Assembly (NCBI GenBank): GCA_029204225.1
Contig: CM055100.1
Coordinates: forward strand, 51,831,260 to 51,895,259
Direction of reading: 5' to 3'
DNA: 64,000 nucleotides
Source of the DNA: Diphasiastrum complanatum
Taxonomy: Eukaryota > Streptophyta > Lycopodiopsida > Lycopodiales > Lycopodiaceae
Shown here piece after piece: positions 1-12,240 of the stretch. Each line of letters opens with the position of its first letter. Position 1 is the stretch's first letter. A model generated the notes under the pieces. It was not told where the DNA came from and made no database searches. It saw only the letters and a program-made list of their open reading frames with translations. The translations under genes were made by a program, and so were the position numbers.

Positions 1-2940
1 GTGAATTTCAAAACATTTTCAAAAATCTGTTCTTCATTTGCGTGAGGATGTTTTATGACAAAACCAATCATGTCCTTTTGCAACACAATAGATGGCACTT
101 TTGTTGTGATCAGAATCGCTTGTCTAATTTGGTACATGACAAGCAAATATGGAGGGAATAATGTAAATGGTGAGAATAGAGTGGCAACTCTCATTTTTAT
201 GTAATCTATGTAACGTATTTTGCCATCTTAATATCCATGCCCAAATGGAAACAAGAATGGAAAGATTACACTATCTAAAGTGATAAACAATTTTTCGTCA
301 GTTATTACTGGCAAGCCGGATATGTTAGTTTTGAATATCAAGGTCTCATTTCTTTCATGCGATGAATTCCTTAATTGTAAATTTGAATATGTATATATGT
401 CATTTTTTTGAATATCATGTGTTCTGCTCAAGGCGTTATGTCCTTTAGCAATATGTACACTCGTTCGAATGGATCACTTTGCATGTTTCGAAATCTGTCC
501 ATTTATGTGTCCAACATTTTTTCGATTGATGCTAGTGATACAAATGGCAAGCTCTGAGTCTGGAAGCCATATTCATAATATCGGATTATGCAAAACATTG
601 TGCTCTAAAACATTTCGTATCTCTTCATGTCATGAACCTTATCGTTTCTGCTCAAATTGCAAGCGATAAGACTATCAAACAATGGTCTCTTTTCAATGTG
701 CCCTACACAAACGAGTTAACACGTCGTGTGACATCTATCGAAACATCTAAGACCGACAACAATTGTAGGTTCGATACATGTATTTTTAGAATGGATTGTA
801 TATATGCAGGAGAAAAAAAAAACTATGTATTTTATTCTATCTGGATAAGCCTTACATAAAAGCCATGTATGCCAACTCATTTGTTTATCATCTGCATATG
901 TATACTCCACATAAATGTGTTGGCTATTGTATGTGGTGGGATAGCTCGACCCATATTCTTAGCTTTCATGTCTTTTGGCTTTTGGCTAAAAACATATAAA
1001 AAAATAGCAAACCTATTTACAAGGAAAATATAATAGTTTATGAGCTAGCAAATTGAAAAATTATCGACTATAAAACATTGATTGTACAATACATCTATTA
1101 GCATCAATTTAATAAAGCAAGTTCTATAACATCACATTTTTCAATACTATTAGCATTTGTTAGAAAAAGTTAGCAGCTGAAGTGCTATTTTTCTAATCAA
1201 CTACGATATGGTGGAACGAGAGGCGATGATTTCCCTATGAAGATTATAAAGTGGGAGATCCACGGGCCTCTCAAATCTATGATGCTATATAACATTTAAA
1301 TTGGCTAGTTGTACACAAGATTTTAGTTTGTATCTCTACAAGTTGTTGAAGCACGTGAATTTTTACAATTGAGTGATGATAGATAGTTAAAAAACAAGAT
1401 AGGCAAGTAAAGATGGACCAGGGGAAAAAAAAAAAAAAAAAAAAAAAAAAAAAGCCCACTATTTAGGTAAATCCTATTTTTTGTTTTTTTGGGGTCTTTT
1501 TGGACGTGTTTTTATTTTATTATGAGAATTCCATTTCAGGTAAGCAATTGTTAGGAAAAGTCAGTTGTTAGAGAGCCATCTTTTTGATCGAATATAAGAT
1601 GGCAAAAGAAGAGGCGGCGATTTTCCTCTCAAATTTATTAAATAGGAGATTCGCCTCTCTCCCAAACGATAATGAAATATGAAGAATGAAATAGCAAATG
1701 CGATTTGCCAAATGCCATGAAAAATTTCATATATTGTACAAAGCTCTCTTAATGTGCACCTTGCCAATGGTTTTTTATTCATTATTTTTGGAAATGACCA
1801 TTCTTACATAGGTATAGTATCTCGATATATTTATGTGATCTATGTAGGTGGAGTGGCTCGTTGGCAAGACAAATAAGGATGAGATTGCATAAAGTATATG
1901 TGAAAGATGAAAAGACACATTTGCAAGCCATCGCTTGATAACCTGCAGGCCTGCTTTGCAGGCAACTTGTATTATCTCCTATGCGTGTTCATTCTTATCT
2001 CTTTTGTGTTTTCATTGAAGCAGTGTGTTCAGTAATTGCTATGGAAACACTTGATTTCATGCCAAAGCTATAAAATCTTTTGCAAGTACTTAAGTTCAAG
2101 CCAAACAATAGTAAAGTACAAGAAGAAAACTTGTGAAAAACACGTTATCAAAAAACATCAACTGACCTGTAAAAACACGTGTGAATTTTTGTTTCCTGAT
2201 GAAATTGCTAGACCACGAAAGGAAAAGGCCACATAAAAAGCAACGCAATTGCTATAGAATTCTTGTTCAATGATTTGTTGCCTTACAATTTGTTTGCAAA
2301 GATACACCATGAAGTGGAATCAATACAACTAGTTTATATTAGAGTCTTTCACAAATTTGTTGTTTAAACACACACGTGTATTTCCCTCCTGAAAACCAAT
2401 ACCTTCAAAACACAAAAAAAACAACACAAGCATTCAAATTGCAAAACACCATGATCTGGCAATTTCATATTGCATTGCAAACATTCTTTTTACTAGGGTC
2501 GAAAAGAACAAAAGTATAGAAAGAAACTCAATAGTCTTTTGCTATGTAGGTAGGGCATTTTACATTATCAAATTGATTGCCTACTGCTTGCTTAGAATAT
2601 AAATGAAAAACATTTGAAAATTATTAATCAAATGAGGAGAAGGTGTGGCAAGACGATTGGATCAGACATTATGGACACTACTTTTGGATGTTTAGGGTCA
2701 TAGATTCGTAGCCATACATGACAACCTCGTCAAAGATGAATAAATAAGTTTTTGTCGATTATTTCTCGACTACCCCACAACAATACTACCTTTTCGTAGT
2801 TTCAAAAAACTATGATGCTATTAAAGAGGCAGGTTATTATGCAGGTGAAGGAGATCATTCAATATCTATCTCTATAGGCAAGTGCCGAAAATAGGCTAGA
2901 AACGACACCAACATCGAGGGGCATAGTCCACACATTGTCA
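1..2940. other. AT-rich spacer without a recognisable gene
   Basis: Only short open frames occur on either strand and none shows a recognisable motif, codon pattern or splice structure. The stretch holds a 29-base poly(A) run and otherwise unstructured AT-rich sequence. I see nothing else in it. Confidence 0.6.
1425..1453. repeat. poly(A) tract, 29 A
   Basis: An uninterrupted run of A follows GGGG. It could be the tail of an old retroposed sequence or plain homopolymer slippage; no LINE or SINE body was recognised to its left. Confidence 0.9.
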
Positions 2941-2996
2941 TAGCTTCACCTCCAATGGAATTCAATCATAGCTTCACCTCCAATGGAATTCAAATT
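2941..2996. repeat. 28-bp tandem duplication within the HSP90 relic
   Basis: A 28-base unit beginning TAGCTTCACC is present twice in direct tandem with no mismatch seen. It falls at the downstream edge of the HSP90-like fragment, where the reading frame breaks, so it is probably one of the lesions of the pseudogene. Confidence 0.85.
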
Positions 2997-3290
2997 GCCA
3001 CCTTTACACACTTCAACTGAAAGTGTCGTTATCCCAAGGATTTTGATATTCAGATCATCTTTTGTCATACCAATGCCTCGATCGCTAATTGTAAAGATCC
3101 GTTTTTCTCTGTCTAGTTTTATCTTAAAGTCAATTCCCCTTCTCCAAGAATAGCCTTATCAGTAAGAGATAAGAAATGTATCTTATCTAGAACATCTGAT
3201 GCATTGGAAATAAGTTCTGGAATAAAATTGTCCTTGTTGTTGTATAAAGAGTTCATGATGATATCCATCAACCACGACACATTCGCCTAG
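2970..3290 (-). pseudogene. HSP90 family (GRP94/endoplasmin-like) ATPase-domain fragment
   Basis: Reading the minus strand gives a series of segments typical of the N-terminal GHKL ATPase domain of HSP90 chaperones. In order they are [43 protein letters not shown], then after a frame change KLDREKRIFTISDRGIGMTK and finally GGNLNSIG. The ELISNASD segment carries the nucleotide-binding Asn helix and DRGIG is the DxGxG motif of the ATP pocket. The [14 protein letters not shown] stretch resembles the endoplasmic-reticulum paralogue more than cytosolic HSP90. About 100 of roughly 800 residues remain, with a frameshift, replaced residues and a 28-bp duplication at the downstream edge. No middle or C-terminal domain was found. 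It is a dead fragment, either a decayed gene copy or a captured piece. Confidence 0.78.
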
Positions 3291-4079
3291 AACCAAAGTT
3301 TGATCTTCGCATGGGGCCTGAGTCATCTACAGAGCTCCTCGTCAATCCAAATTCATCGTTACATGCAGCCATCCATATATACATCATGTGCCTCCATCGA
3401 GAATAATTCATAAGTGCTCTTGAAACTCACTACCCCTGCAACCACCTAAGGAAGTACACAAGACTAGCGAAATCTTCCTTCAATGTCCTGTACATCCAGA
3501 ATTTGCAAGAACATGAAGTGCTCTCACAACACAGATCACAGACACCCCTTCGATCCTCAACTTGTGTAGATCCTCTATAGTCATTGCCTTTTGCAACAAT
3601 CACTTGCTTCGTGACGTTGCCTTCCAAGCTCCTCTTACTTTGTCCTTCAAGCAAATGCTCGCTTGGATTTTGGCGACAAAAACCCTCGTAATTAATTTCC
3701 ACTTTATTATATTTAAATCTACCTCCTCTTTTTACTTTCAAACCATCCTTCCCCTTCAATTTCTTTTTCATACCCACCTTTACTTATTTTAACCCCCCCG
3801 CCCCGCAAAAGATTAATTCAAAGGGAAACCGCCATTTTCGTTGTCGTTGTTATCAAAGGTTGAACTTGTTAAAGTTTAGACAGTACTCCTTCGTCAAACT
3901 TTATTAGTACTGCTCAAGTGTTCCCTCATGTAACGTGCCCAAGCGTTTGCAGATTGATTTATCTCCCATCACCTTCGGGAGTGCTTTTTGTCATATAATT
4001 CATAAGCCAATTAACCCAATCTACAGTAGTATCCACTGTACTATTTAATAAATAGGAAGATTCCTACTTTATTTTCAAC
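3291..4079. other. spacer, no supported gene
   Basis: A 115-codon minus-strand open frame lies at 3430-3777. It is Lys/Arg-rich at its start and has a Cys-rich end (CDLCCESTSCSC), but it has no recognisable domain and no neighbouring support. A short C-rich run lies near 3795. I do not call a gene here. Confidence 0.5.
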
Positions 4080-4870
4080 GCTGAAGTACAAATGTTACCT
4101 ACAGGTTCAACTAAATAGATGCACTTATACCTCCCTCTTAACATTCTTATGTAGCAATTTTGTAGTTTCTTCTCACTGTTGTTCGCACAGTTTCGAGCTC
4201 TTATCTACAGCCTCAACTTCAGATATTATTGCTTGCCCCATTTGGGTTTGTTGTTTAACTGTCAAATTGAATGAATTGTTGATATTGTGCTTAAACTCTT
4301 CTATATTTTTATTTGTGGCTGGTTAAATTCTATTCCAAATATAATTTTCTCATTTCTAAGGAGTTACCTCATTCTAATCAATAAGCATTTGATATACAAT
4401 TCAAACATTTGGTCTGATCCTAACATGTCCTTTATAAAGTCATCATGAACTGTATAATAAAGCACATGTTCGGGATGACCCATCCACGACCATTTTTCAA
4501 TGCCAACGAGCCGCAATAAAACCATCTACTGCATGAATTTAGTGCACGTTGCATAATTCACCTTCAAAGATCTCTTCCAGGGAGGCAACACCTGGAAGAG
4601 ACGAAATAAATGATGGAATTTGAAGAGATGGAACTTGATTTCTCTGCTTCATTTCCCTTGGAGCACCAACAGATGCTTCTCTAGTGCCAGACTCTATAGC
4701 AATACTCACAGAAATGGAACCATGTGTGCCTTTCTTGCCCAATAGGTCGTCTTCCCGACTAGGAATCAATCTTACGCTTGCGCTTGAGCTACCTGCTGCC
4801 TGCAGCGTGGACGCCAATCCAGCCAGATGCCCAAGTGTTCCAGCCTTGAAGCTACAACTTTACCCTCGCT
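4080..4870 (-). pseudogene. coding-like remnant of unknown origin
   Basis: The minus strand contains an open stretch at 4539-4817 rich in Ser, Gly and Glu. About 200 bases further on is a second stretch (about 4130-4330) that reads like a helical segment, with NIEEFKHNINNSFN, QAIISEVEAVDK and EETTKLLHKN in one frame and a single stop between them. The Glu/Lys/Asn composition and spacing of hydrophobic residues suggest a former coiled coil. I do not recognise the family. Stops and frame breaks make it non-functional if it was ever coding. Chance open reading is a fair alternative. Confidence 0.3.
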
Positions 4871-7140
4871 GAGCAATCTCTTACATGCTTATAGCTAACA
4901 GAGTAATTTTACATTATAGTTGTTGATGTTATAAGGGAATAACAGCTAATGTCTCATCTGCGGGTGACATGTTAAACAACTTTATTACAAGAGTACGCTC
5001 CACATGCAGGCCAACCAAAGCAACTTCATGTTCCATCGTCAGCAGGTATACACATGTTGGTAATTTATTTCATAGCACGAAGCACTTGCTCTATGACTTT
5101 TTCCTTTTTGTTGAACTGCAAGCCAGTCTAACGTAAGTGCTTGTGATGGAACTCTAGACACAGGTGTCGAGCAGAGCTCTCAAACCTCTAAACAACCTAA
5201 TTCATCCAATTCTTCACCTAAGCATTCTCGGAGTTCAACCGTTTTAGGTTCACATGCTATTTCGCTCTACCTACTACTAGGCCCACTGTAACACTACAGA
5301 GCTGAAATTCTACTTTTGCACTGGAAGGAGTGTTTTGTGATCAGGATAAGCTTGATCCTACCTCTGGACCAGATGTACTTGGACACAAGCTGGATCTTAT
5401 GCTGTTTCAGAAACCTTGTCCAACCAACAATAGCTAGTATTGTTAATTCTACAAAATTTTCTATAAAGAAACCTCGCTACAAAATCAATATGCAAACAAG
5501 TGATGATTTCATGGCAGAAGAAATCACATGACAACCACACATACAGATGCTGCGTCTTTCTTCCAATCTTGATAAAAACTGAGAAAACTTTATCGACATG
5601 GACGCGGCTTTTGTGTTGAATTTCAATCTTAAACTAAATTCTCTTGAAATATGCAACCTCTATGAATTTTCAAATCAGAATCCTACTCTGACTAGCCTTT
5701 ACAAACAGACATGCAGCTCCTCTATTACCGAATTTAGCTCCGGTTGAAACCACTTTCCTGCTAAGTTTCAACATATTCATATTTCACTTATAATCTTCAT
5801 GTAGCGGCCCCTTTTTAGCAGAGATGAATTCAGAAGATGTTTTCAGTATCAGTCCAAATGTAGCACGTGTATATATTTTCCAAAAAGATCCAGCCTCCCC
5901 TGATAAAAATGCCTAATACCGATTCTAGAAAGCGAAGCAAAAATCAACACTATTTTGATCTAAATCAGAGTCTAAAAGTTCTATTTTCTCAAAAGATATA
6001 TAGCCAATTATATATTGCAAAAAAGGAATAGTAGCCATGCTCGATGCTTGCTTTCCCTCACTCACTCTCTTCTCTCACGTCTCTCTCTCACGCACCCAGC
6101 ATACACAGCATCATCTTGAGTCACTCTCTTCTCTCACGCCTCTCTCAAGCACCCCACACAGCATCATCTGGCATCGCTTGCTAAAGAAGAGGTTTGTTGA
6201 GGGAGAAGAATGGAGAGATTGAGGGAGAAGAATGGAGAGAGAGAGAGATAGAGAGATTTTCCATATCTTGTACACCAACGTTTCGATCAATCTACGTTGG
6301 AGATGCTGATTGACTCATTTTAACAACAATTGCAGTCTACATATTGCTGAATCAAGCTCAAGATAATAACAAAATAGATATATTGTTCACCTGTCACTAA
6401 ATTCGTGTTGAAGACTTTCACCGATCTTGCAGTAAGTGAATTGGCGTTGAAGGTCTTCTCTCTTGCAGCAAGTGAAAGTGAGTTCAGAAAATGTCTGTTA
6501 ATCCCAAAACATATCAGCACCTTAGAAACGCTCATATAGCAGACCAAGAATCGGTCATGCAATTGCTTATGAATCTTTATCGATTGATTGCACATCTGAC
6601 CATCGATTGACTGCACATCCGTCACAATATGCCACATGCCTAGTCCCTGACCATCGATTGACTACATATCTGAGGTTAGGTTCACAGAATGCCACATGGC
6701 TAGTCTCTTTGAGCAAAGAGCTTAAAGTTGCCATAGGACAAAATTGAAAAGCTTAAAAATGGAACTGATAAAAAAAGGTTTCCCAAACATAACATTGGGT
6801 CCGTGACAGAGTTTTAGGCAAACTCAATTAGAGCACCAAATTCAATAAAAAGTTAAAACTAATAACAACGGCTTTACAACGGTCAAAACCCACCACCACA
6901 TCGCAAGCAAATGCTTGAATCAATGAATCACTTGCCACACCAAATAATAATAAGACATAGATAGATATACCCCAAACTTCAAAGCTACTATGTATAATAA
7001 TAATAAGGCTTAGAAAACTGAATTTGCCAGGACCTATCCTGGATGAACACGTTGCAAAGAGGGAAGCTTCCTGTTTGTTGACCACCTTATAACTTACCAT
7101 CAAATAAAAGGAGAAGGCCACCAAATAAAAGGACTTTCTG
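4871..7140. other. spacer with short duplications, no gene seen
   Basis: No convincing coding segment is present. At 6,050-6,190 a CT-rich unit ending in CAGCATCATCT occurs twice. At 6,190-6,260 GA-rich units (GAGGGAGAAGAATGGAGAGA) are tandemly repeated. At 6,575-6,690 a unit containing ATCGATTGACT recurs two to three times together with a doubled ATGCCACATG segment. These are simple local duplications. Confidence 0.55.
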
Positions 7141-7190
7141 CTGCCTTATCTGCAAAAGAAAGGCCCCACCATGCCACAATTTTTCTTTCC

Positions 7191-7200
7191 TATAAAAAGA
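7191..7200 (+). promoter_or_regulatory. TATA box upstream of the 7.8 kb ORF
   Basis: TATAAAAAGA stands in an otherwise C/T-rich stretch, and a pyrimidine-rich leader (CTCCCTCCCTTCTTCC) follows about 35 bases downstream, where a transcription start would be expected. The first long open frame on this strand begins about 630 bases further on, so a long or spliced 5' leader is implied. Possible splice sites are a GTAAAT near 7,467 and a TTTTGCAG near 7,599. Confidence 0.5.
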
Positions 7201-7827
7201 AAAAGCCCTTTCAATGCTGACAGTAGTAAGTGTTCTCCCTCCCTTCTTCCTTGGAGCTACGCTCGCCTTTTCTCTTGAAGATTTTTGGAGCTTCTCATCG
7301 ATCACGCTTTCTGATCTCGCGCCTAGTTGCGTCTGTTCGAGGGCTTGAGTTTGATGTATTTTGTGTGGATGGAAGCTTTCTTTTCAGAGCACTGAATCCC
7401 CTTTTTCTGTAATAAACTACGACTTGGTTTGGATTTTTGATCGCATGCTCCAAAGTTGGAAACCGTAAATTGATGTATCAGCATTGATGCGCTTGGCTAG
7501 GTTTGCAGTGGATCTCCTTCGGCTGATATTGATCTTCTGTAAAGTTTAAGTTGCGGATGATTGCATCACTACAAAGCCGTGTAATATGCTGTTTTGCAGG
7601 TAACTGCGCAATTTCCGTCTGTCGCCGTGTATCGTGGGGCTTTATTTCAACTTTCGCTAGTTTCGCAAGCAAGGAACGTCAAAGCCGCATATCTGCTTGG
7701 TAGCACATGTCTTATTGGTTGCCATACTTTCATACTCGAATCTTTGAAGCGATATTTTCTTGCTGCCTTTTAACAACCTGCAAAGAAATTTCCTCTTTTT
7801 ACAAGTTTTGTAGAGGGATACAAATCC

Positions 7828-8385
7828 ATGAGTTCTTTAAGGGCCGACTTAGTAATGAACAGGGTAGATCCTGTTCGTGCTTATTCAAGCCAGAGTAATC
7901 AATCTTGTAATGCTAAGCGTGCCAGCTTGGTTCAGTGTAATCGAATCACTAATGATTTGAAAAACGGAGAATCACAGAAGAGACTAAAATCAGACCATGA
8001 TGTGATGAGAATGATAAAAAACAGCGATCAATCTACTTGGTGGACTTCTTTATTTCACTTCGCTCCTCAAGATTGGTCTACAGCTCTTGGCGAGAAGACG
8101 ACTTCAGCAGATGCCTCCTGCGTTTCTCAAGCTTGGTCGTCAACAAATGCCTCCGGTCCCGAAGGTCTCCATATGCATGTCAAAGGAGCAAATGGAAACG
8201 AAAACTTCCCCGAAAACACAAAAGAGGTCCTTAACAACAAGATCCACAAATCCAGTTTGAAGGTTGGAAACTTTACTGCCGACAAGGCTCGCATGCTGAG
8301 GCAGGAGCTTCGTCGTTTCGACTCATGGCACGACACCATGTACCATTCTGCCATAGCCTCTCGGCTTGCATCAGGAGATCGCTAA
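7828..8385 (+). CDS. hypothetical 185-residue protein
   Basis: This is an uninterrupted 185-codon frame starting MSSLRADLVMNRVDPVRAYS and ending ASRLASGDR. I do not recognise the family. It is hydrophilic, with no signal peptide or membrane segment. The centre has a Trp-rich patch (STWWTSLFHFAPQDWSTAL, about residues 69-87). The C-terminal part (KARMLRQELRRFDSWHDTMYHSAIASRL, residues about 153-181) looks like an amphipathic helix rich in Arg, His and Trp. A TATA box and pyrimidine-rich leader lie upstream. The 3' flank carries TGTAA-type elements usual near plant polyadenylation sites. Unlike its surroundings it carries no retroelement signature. The start chosen is the first ATG in frame. 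It is plausibly a real small plant gene, possibly with a 5' intron, but expression evidence is lacking. Confidence 0.5.
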   Translation: MSSLRADLVMNRVDPVRAYSSQSNQSCNAKRASLVQCNRITNDLKNGESQKRLKSDHDVMRMIKNSDQSTWWTSLFHFAPQDWSTALGEKTTSADASCVSQAWSSTNASGPEGLHMHVKGANGNENFPENTKEVLNNKIHKSSLKVGNFTADKARMLRQELRRFDSWHDTMYHSAIASRLASGDR

Positions 8386-8720
8386 ACCTTGTTACAGCTT
8401 TCAGGACATGATCTTGTTGTATTAAAAACAGATGATCTGTAAATACTTTTGGGACATGATCTGTAAATGCTGTAAAGACAGATGATCTTGTGTACAGAAA
8501 CAGAGGTTGATGCATCTCCTCCTATCTAGTATTTATGCAAGGTACACACGACGATCAAGATGCTTTTCTTGGCTTCCTTTCTCCATTGCACCATGAATTT
8601 GTATGATCTTGGTGCATGCAAGGGTTTAGCCTGATATTGTACATATTCTATTCCATTAATCTGTAATATGCACATAATTTGCATGCCTTGATTATCAGTG
8701 CCCAGATTTAATATTTCCAT
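8386..8720 (+). other. putative 3' untranslated region with short repeats
   Basis: The words ACATGATCT and AGATGATCT, some followed by GTAAAT, recur four times within about 100 bases after the stop codon. UGUAA-like far-upstream polyadenylation elements are present. No AATAAA was found. Confidence 0.35.
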
Positions 8721-8873
8721 TGCAATTCTTCAGGCTATGGAATTGTGACCTTTTGTTGGCATTAAAAAGACACTCTTTGTCAGCCCATGTAAAGTCAAGT
8801 CTTCTAGTCTTTGGTATTGTCATCAAAACTCACTCTTTACCTATATGATGCCAAATAATATTATGAATCAAGT

Positions 8874-9004
8874 AATGGTTGTTTGTCGTGTCGGCGCCGA
8901 TGTTAAGGATTATAATGGCAAGTCTTCTCGTCTAGGTGCTACCGTGGCTTAATGAGACGACTTGCCATTATATCCTTACCATGATGGGCTGACAAATAGC
9001 CATT
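8874..9004. repeat. foldback element (MITE-like or MIRNA-like hairpin)
   Basis: The left arm (about 8874-8933) and right arm (about 8955-9004) are imperfect reverse complements that pair over roughly 50 bases. The best pairing is in the block reading ATAATGGCAAGTC on the left and GACTTGCCATTAT on the right; the extreme ends (AATGG / CCATT) also match. The loop is about 20 bases. A partly deleted third copy of the arm, in direct orientation to the complement of the right arm, occurs at about 8778-8812. The shape fits a small inverted-repeat transposon or a young MIRNA locus derived from one. Confidence 0.65.
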
Positions 9005-11459
9005 ATCATTATAGCACATAATGTGTGTCACAAAAATTTGAAAAAGGTTATGGACACAACTATAATCAGGCACTATCCGCGACTCCATCGGTGAAGCTTA
9101 ACGTATTATCAAAATTCCACCCATGAGGACTTTCTAACTTGAGGGCTGAAACTTACACCCCATCAAATCTGCAGAAAAAAATGATGTTATAATTGTTATG
9201 CCCTAGGTAGTGGTGGTCTATCCAATCTCAATCTGAGAGTGTTTGATTTATGTAAGATTCGAGTAGGCACACATTATAGAACCTATCCATCATGGAGGTG
9301 ACATAAAGGGATCCAACCAGACCATTTATCGTATTTGGAGCCTTGGGAGGGGTGAGAGACACTTGGGTTACATCTAGTGACTGTATGCTATCAAACTAAT
9401 CATACAAGTATGATATTTACAATACCTTGAAGTTCAGTCTTTAGGTGGTATCGGAAATGCTAACCATTATGCCACAGTTCGAAGACATCTAAGTTTGAAA
9501 ATAGCTAGGTACCTTGCATCCAATTTTAGATAATTACATTTTTTATTCAAGAAATTTGTGGCAATGCCTTTGTGTATACCACAATGTTATTGTTATTATG
9601 GTCTTTATGCTTAAAAGAACAAACATACCATGAATCAATCCATGGCTTTTATGGCCATATGAGCTTTAGAAGTCCATGGTCTTTATAGCGTTACACAATA
9701 GGAGAACTAGTTGGAAAATGTTTTATGAAAGTTCTCACAGCCTTTTACGCACAATAAATATGTGTGGTGGGCATTATGGATTTTCGAGCCCCTACACTTT
9801 AGCTAATGCCCCCTCGGAGAGGTTTTAAAACTCATAGTGCTTCCAACCAGGCCTATGAGCATGCAAACAAACCCATGGTAGTTAGTAGCAAGTCTTGCTA
9901 ATCTTTATCTCAATATGATTTTGCAGAACCACTCTGATTCTATTGATTTTATGTTGAGAAATACTATCTTATCCCTTGATATGGTATATCTACACTTTCT
10001 TCATATAAAATCTACTAAAAGTCTTAAATCTGGTTTCTTTTTTATGTACTTTAGTGTCACCTCACACACATTGCAATTGTAGCATTTAGAAGAGGACAAT
10101 CTTTTGTTGAATCATCTACTTCGCCCTCCAAACATTATGGCATTGTTACATAATATGATAGTCCTTTAATACGGATTTTGGGTTGCTTGATTGGCCCAAG
10201 AACTTTTCATACACCAAATGGACAATTTGTCAAGAGCTAAATCTCACTTTTCGCTTCTTCTGAGGGTGTTTTTCTTATCTCCATAGCTTCCACCGCTGCA
10301 AGCGCTTTTCTAGAAATTTGGGTTCTTGTTGCCTCTATACTCTAGCACATTCTTCTTGATTCAAAGCTCATATCGAAACATGTAATCTTCCTTTTTAGCA
10401 ACATCTTCGTGCTATCAGAGATGTCCTTCTTTCTCTTGTGCGAGCTTCTTTGCCTCCTATTGAAACTTTGTTCAATCATCAACTGGCACATTGAAAAATA
10501 TCTCATAGACTAGTTCCATTCTCACACTTTCATGCAACTTCTCAACGATTCAAACTAGCACTCATCTTCCTTCATGTGTAAAGCTTAAGTGAAGGTGCAT
10601 GGCTTGTTGCGCGGCCTTGTTGTTCCACTTTTGTATCTTCATTCATAATTGTTTGTTACAAATCTTCAATTTGGAGTGGGGCTTTCTCGTCTGGTGTTGC
10701 AGGTTTGACAAAATGTTCATGTGGCCACCCTCTTGACTCTCTCGGTACACATCTTATCTAATATCCCTTCTTTTATTAAAAATAATGGGAAAACCCATGA
10801 TCATACAAGAAGATTAAAATATTTAAAATAATACCGTAGAACGGCAAAAATGAATTAAGCTACCAATAGCTAAGTAAAAATTTAAAATAGTGAGCTAATT
10901 ACTCAAAACCAACTGCCTGATGTAATCACTAACTAAAATAGATCCAGTAATAGGTAAAGCCACTCCTGCAAACTAAGTCTGTTGAAGAATTGAAAGCGCC
11001 TATGAATGTTGTAATGCAATAGAAATACGCTGACGGTAGAAAGAAACAATGACGGATGGTAAGGTAATGTTTGTCCTTTTGGCGTTTCACCATAAGCTCC
11101 GCACATAACAATTTACATCTTATGTGGTAACCACCCTTTCGTGGAGATCTCATTGCAACACATGACATTCACGACGTACTTGTATCAATACTCATGTATT
11201 CAGCTTTCATGTTGATTGGGAGCAATTACACATTTTACATGTGTCTGATTCATAGTCTGTTGTGGCCTTGTTCTTCCACATAAAGGGGTTTTCACTCTTG
11301 GGGATGTTGTCATTGCTGTTTAATTTATATAGATATCAAGGACTCATGGTTAACACCAAAATAAATTCCAACCTAATCAAATCGACAACAAGTATGTAAT
11401 TGGTAACTGTGATTAGTGGCCTTTTAAATGTTGTCCTCATCACTGCCATCCATCAATAA
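9005..11459. other. spacer, no gene seen
   Basis: Only short open frames are present. Around 9435-9490 the minus strand contains a sequence reminiscent of a tRNA A box (TGGCATAATGGTTAGC) without a convincing B box. Nothing else could be assigned. Confidence 0.5.
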
Positions 11460-12240
11460 AAATAAAGTACCAATAATTCAATTATCAAGATTCTTCTAGT
11501 CCCAGACTGTTTCCAACAATCACTAGAGAGTTAGTCTTAATTTTAGATGGTTCCAATTCTATTACATATTCAGAATTTTTCTAGCAAAAATCTATGCGAC
11601 AGACCGATTCTTTGAAAAAACCGGTTCCTATCACTTCATCCCCCCCTTTTGAAAAAATAATATAATTTCAATAAAATAAACTTCAGGAGACCATACATAA
11701 TATATCCAAACTCCATAAAAAGTCAGTAATAAGTGTTCAAATTATCCCAACTAATTGTAGGCTAACAACTTATTACATATTAGGACTTTTCCATAGACTA
11801 TAAGATTATTTTAACATGAGTGACCAAAATATCATTTCTCAATAATTCAGTTATTAAATACAGATAGAAATTCGGGTTAAGAAGATTTGAATTCCATGAA
11901 TTCAATCATTTCTTAATTGAATTCCGATTTCAAGCTACATCACATTTGAATAAATAGTATTTTGAAATAGAACATTTGAATAAATAGTATTTTGAAATAG
12001 ACAAAATTTCAAGAATATAGATCTCATACCAAAATTAATTATATCAATTATGCCTAATCGTCTTGTATTTGAGAAATTACTAAAATGCAAGGGTTCAAGT
12101 AAATGATAATTAGCTTCTAAGAGCTTCCAAATTTTATAAATAGTGAGATACCATTTGGGATCCGAATCAAAATCTCATAATTTCACAAAATACCCATAAA
12201 GATGACCAACGGTTTCCAATATTAGCTTTATCCTAGAAGT
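11460..12240. repeat. diverged non-coding repeat, copy 1 (second copy near 28.5-29.2 kb)
   Basis: Collinear blocks are shared with about 28,500-29,215. An AGTCAGTAATAAGTG block is followed by a CTTATTACA block, and about 360 bases later by GAGATACC..TTGGGATC and an AAAATACCC block. Order and spacing agree in both places, so these are homologous remnants, probably non-coding parts of one retroelement family. A perfect 30-bp tandem duplication (units ending TATTTTGAAATAG) lies at 11,943-12,000. Confidence 0.55.

Noticed and set aside
3430-3777. 115-codon minus-strand open frame
   Set aside because: No recognisable domain, no conserved neighbour and no splice or promoter support; a chance frame is as likely.
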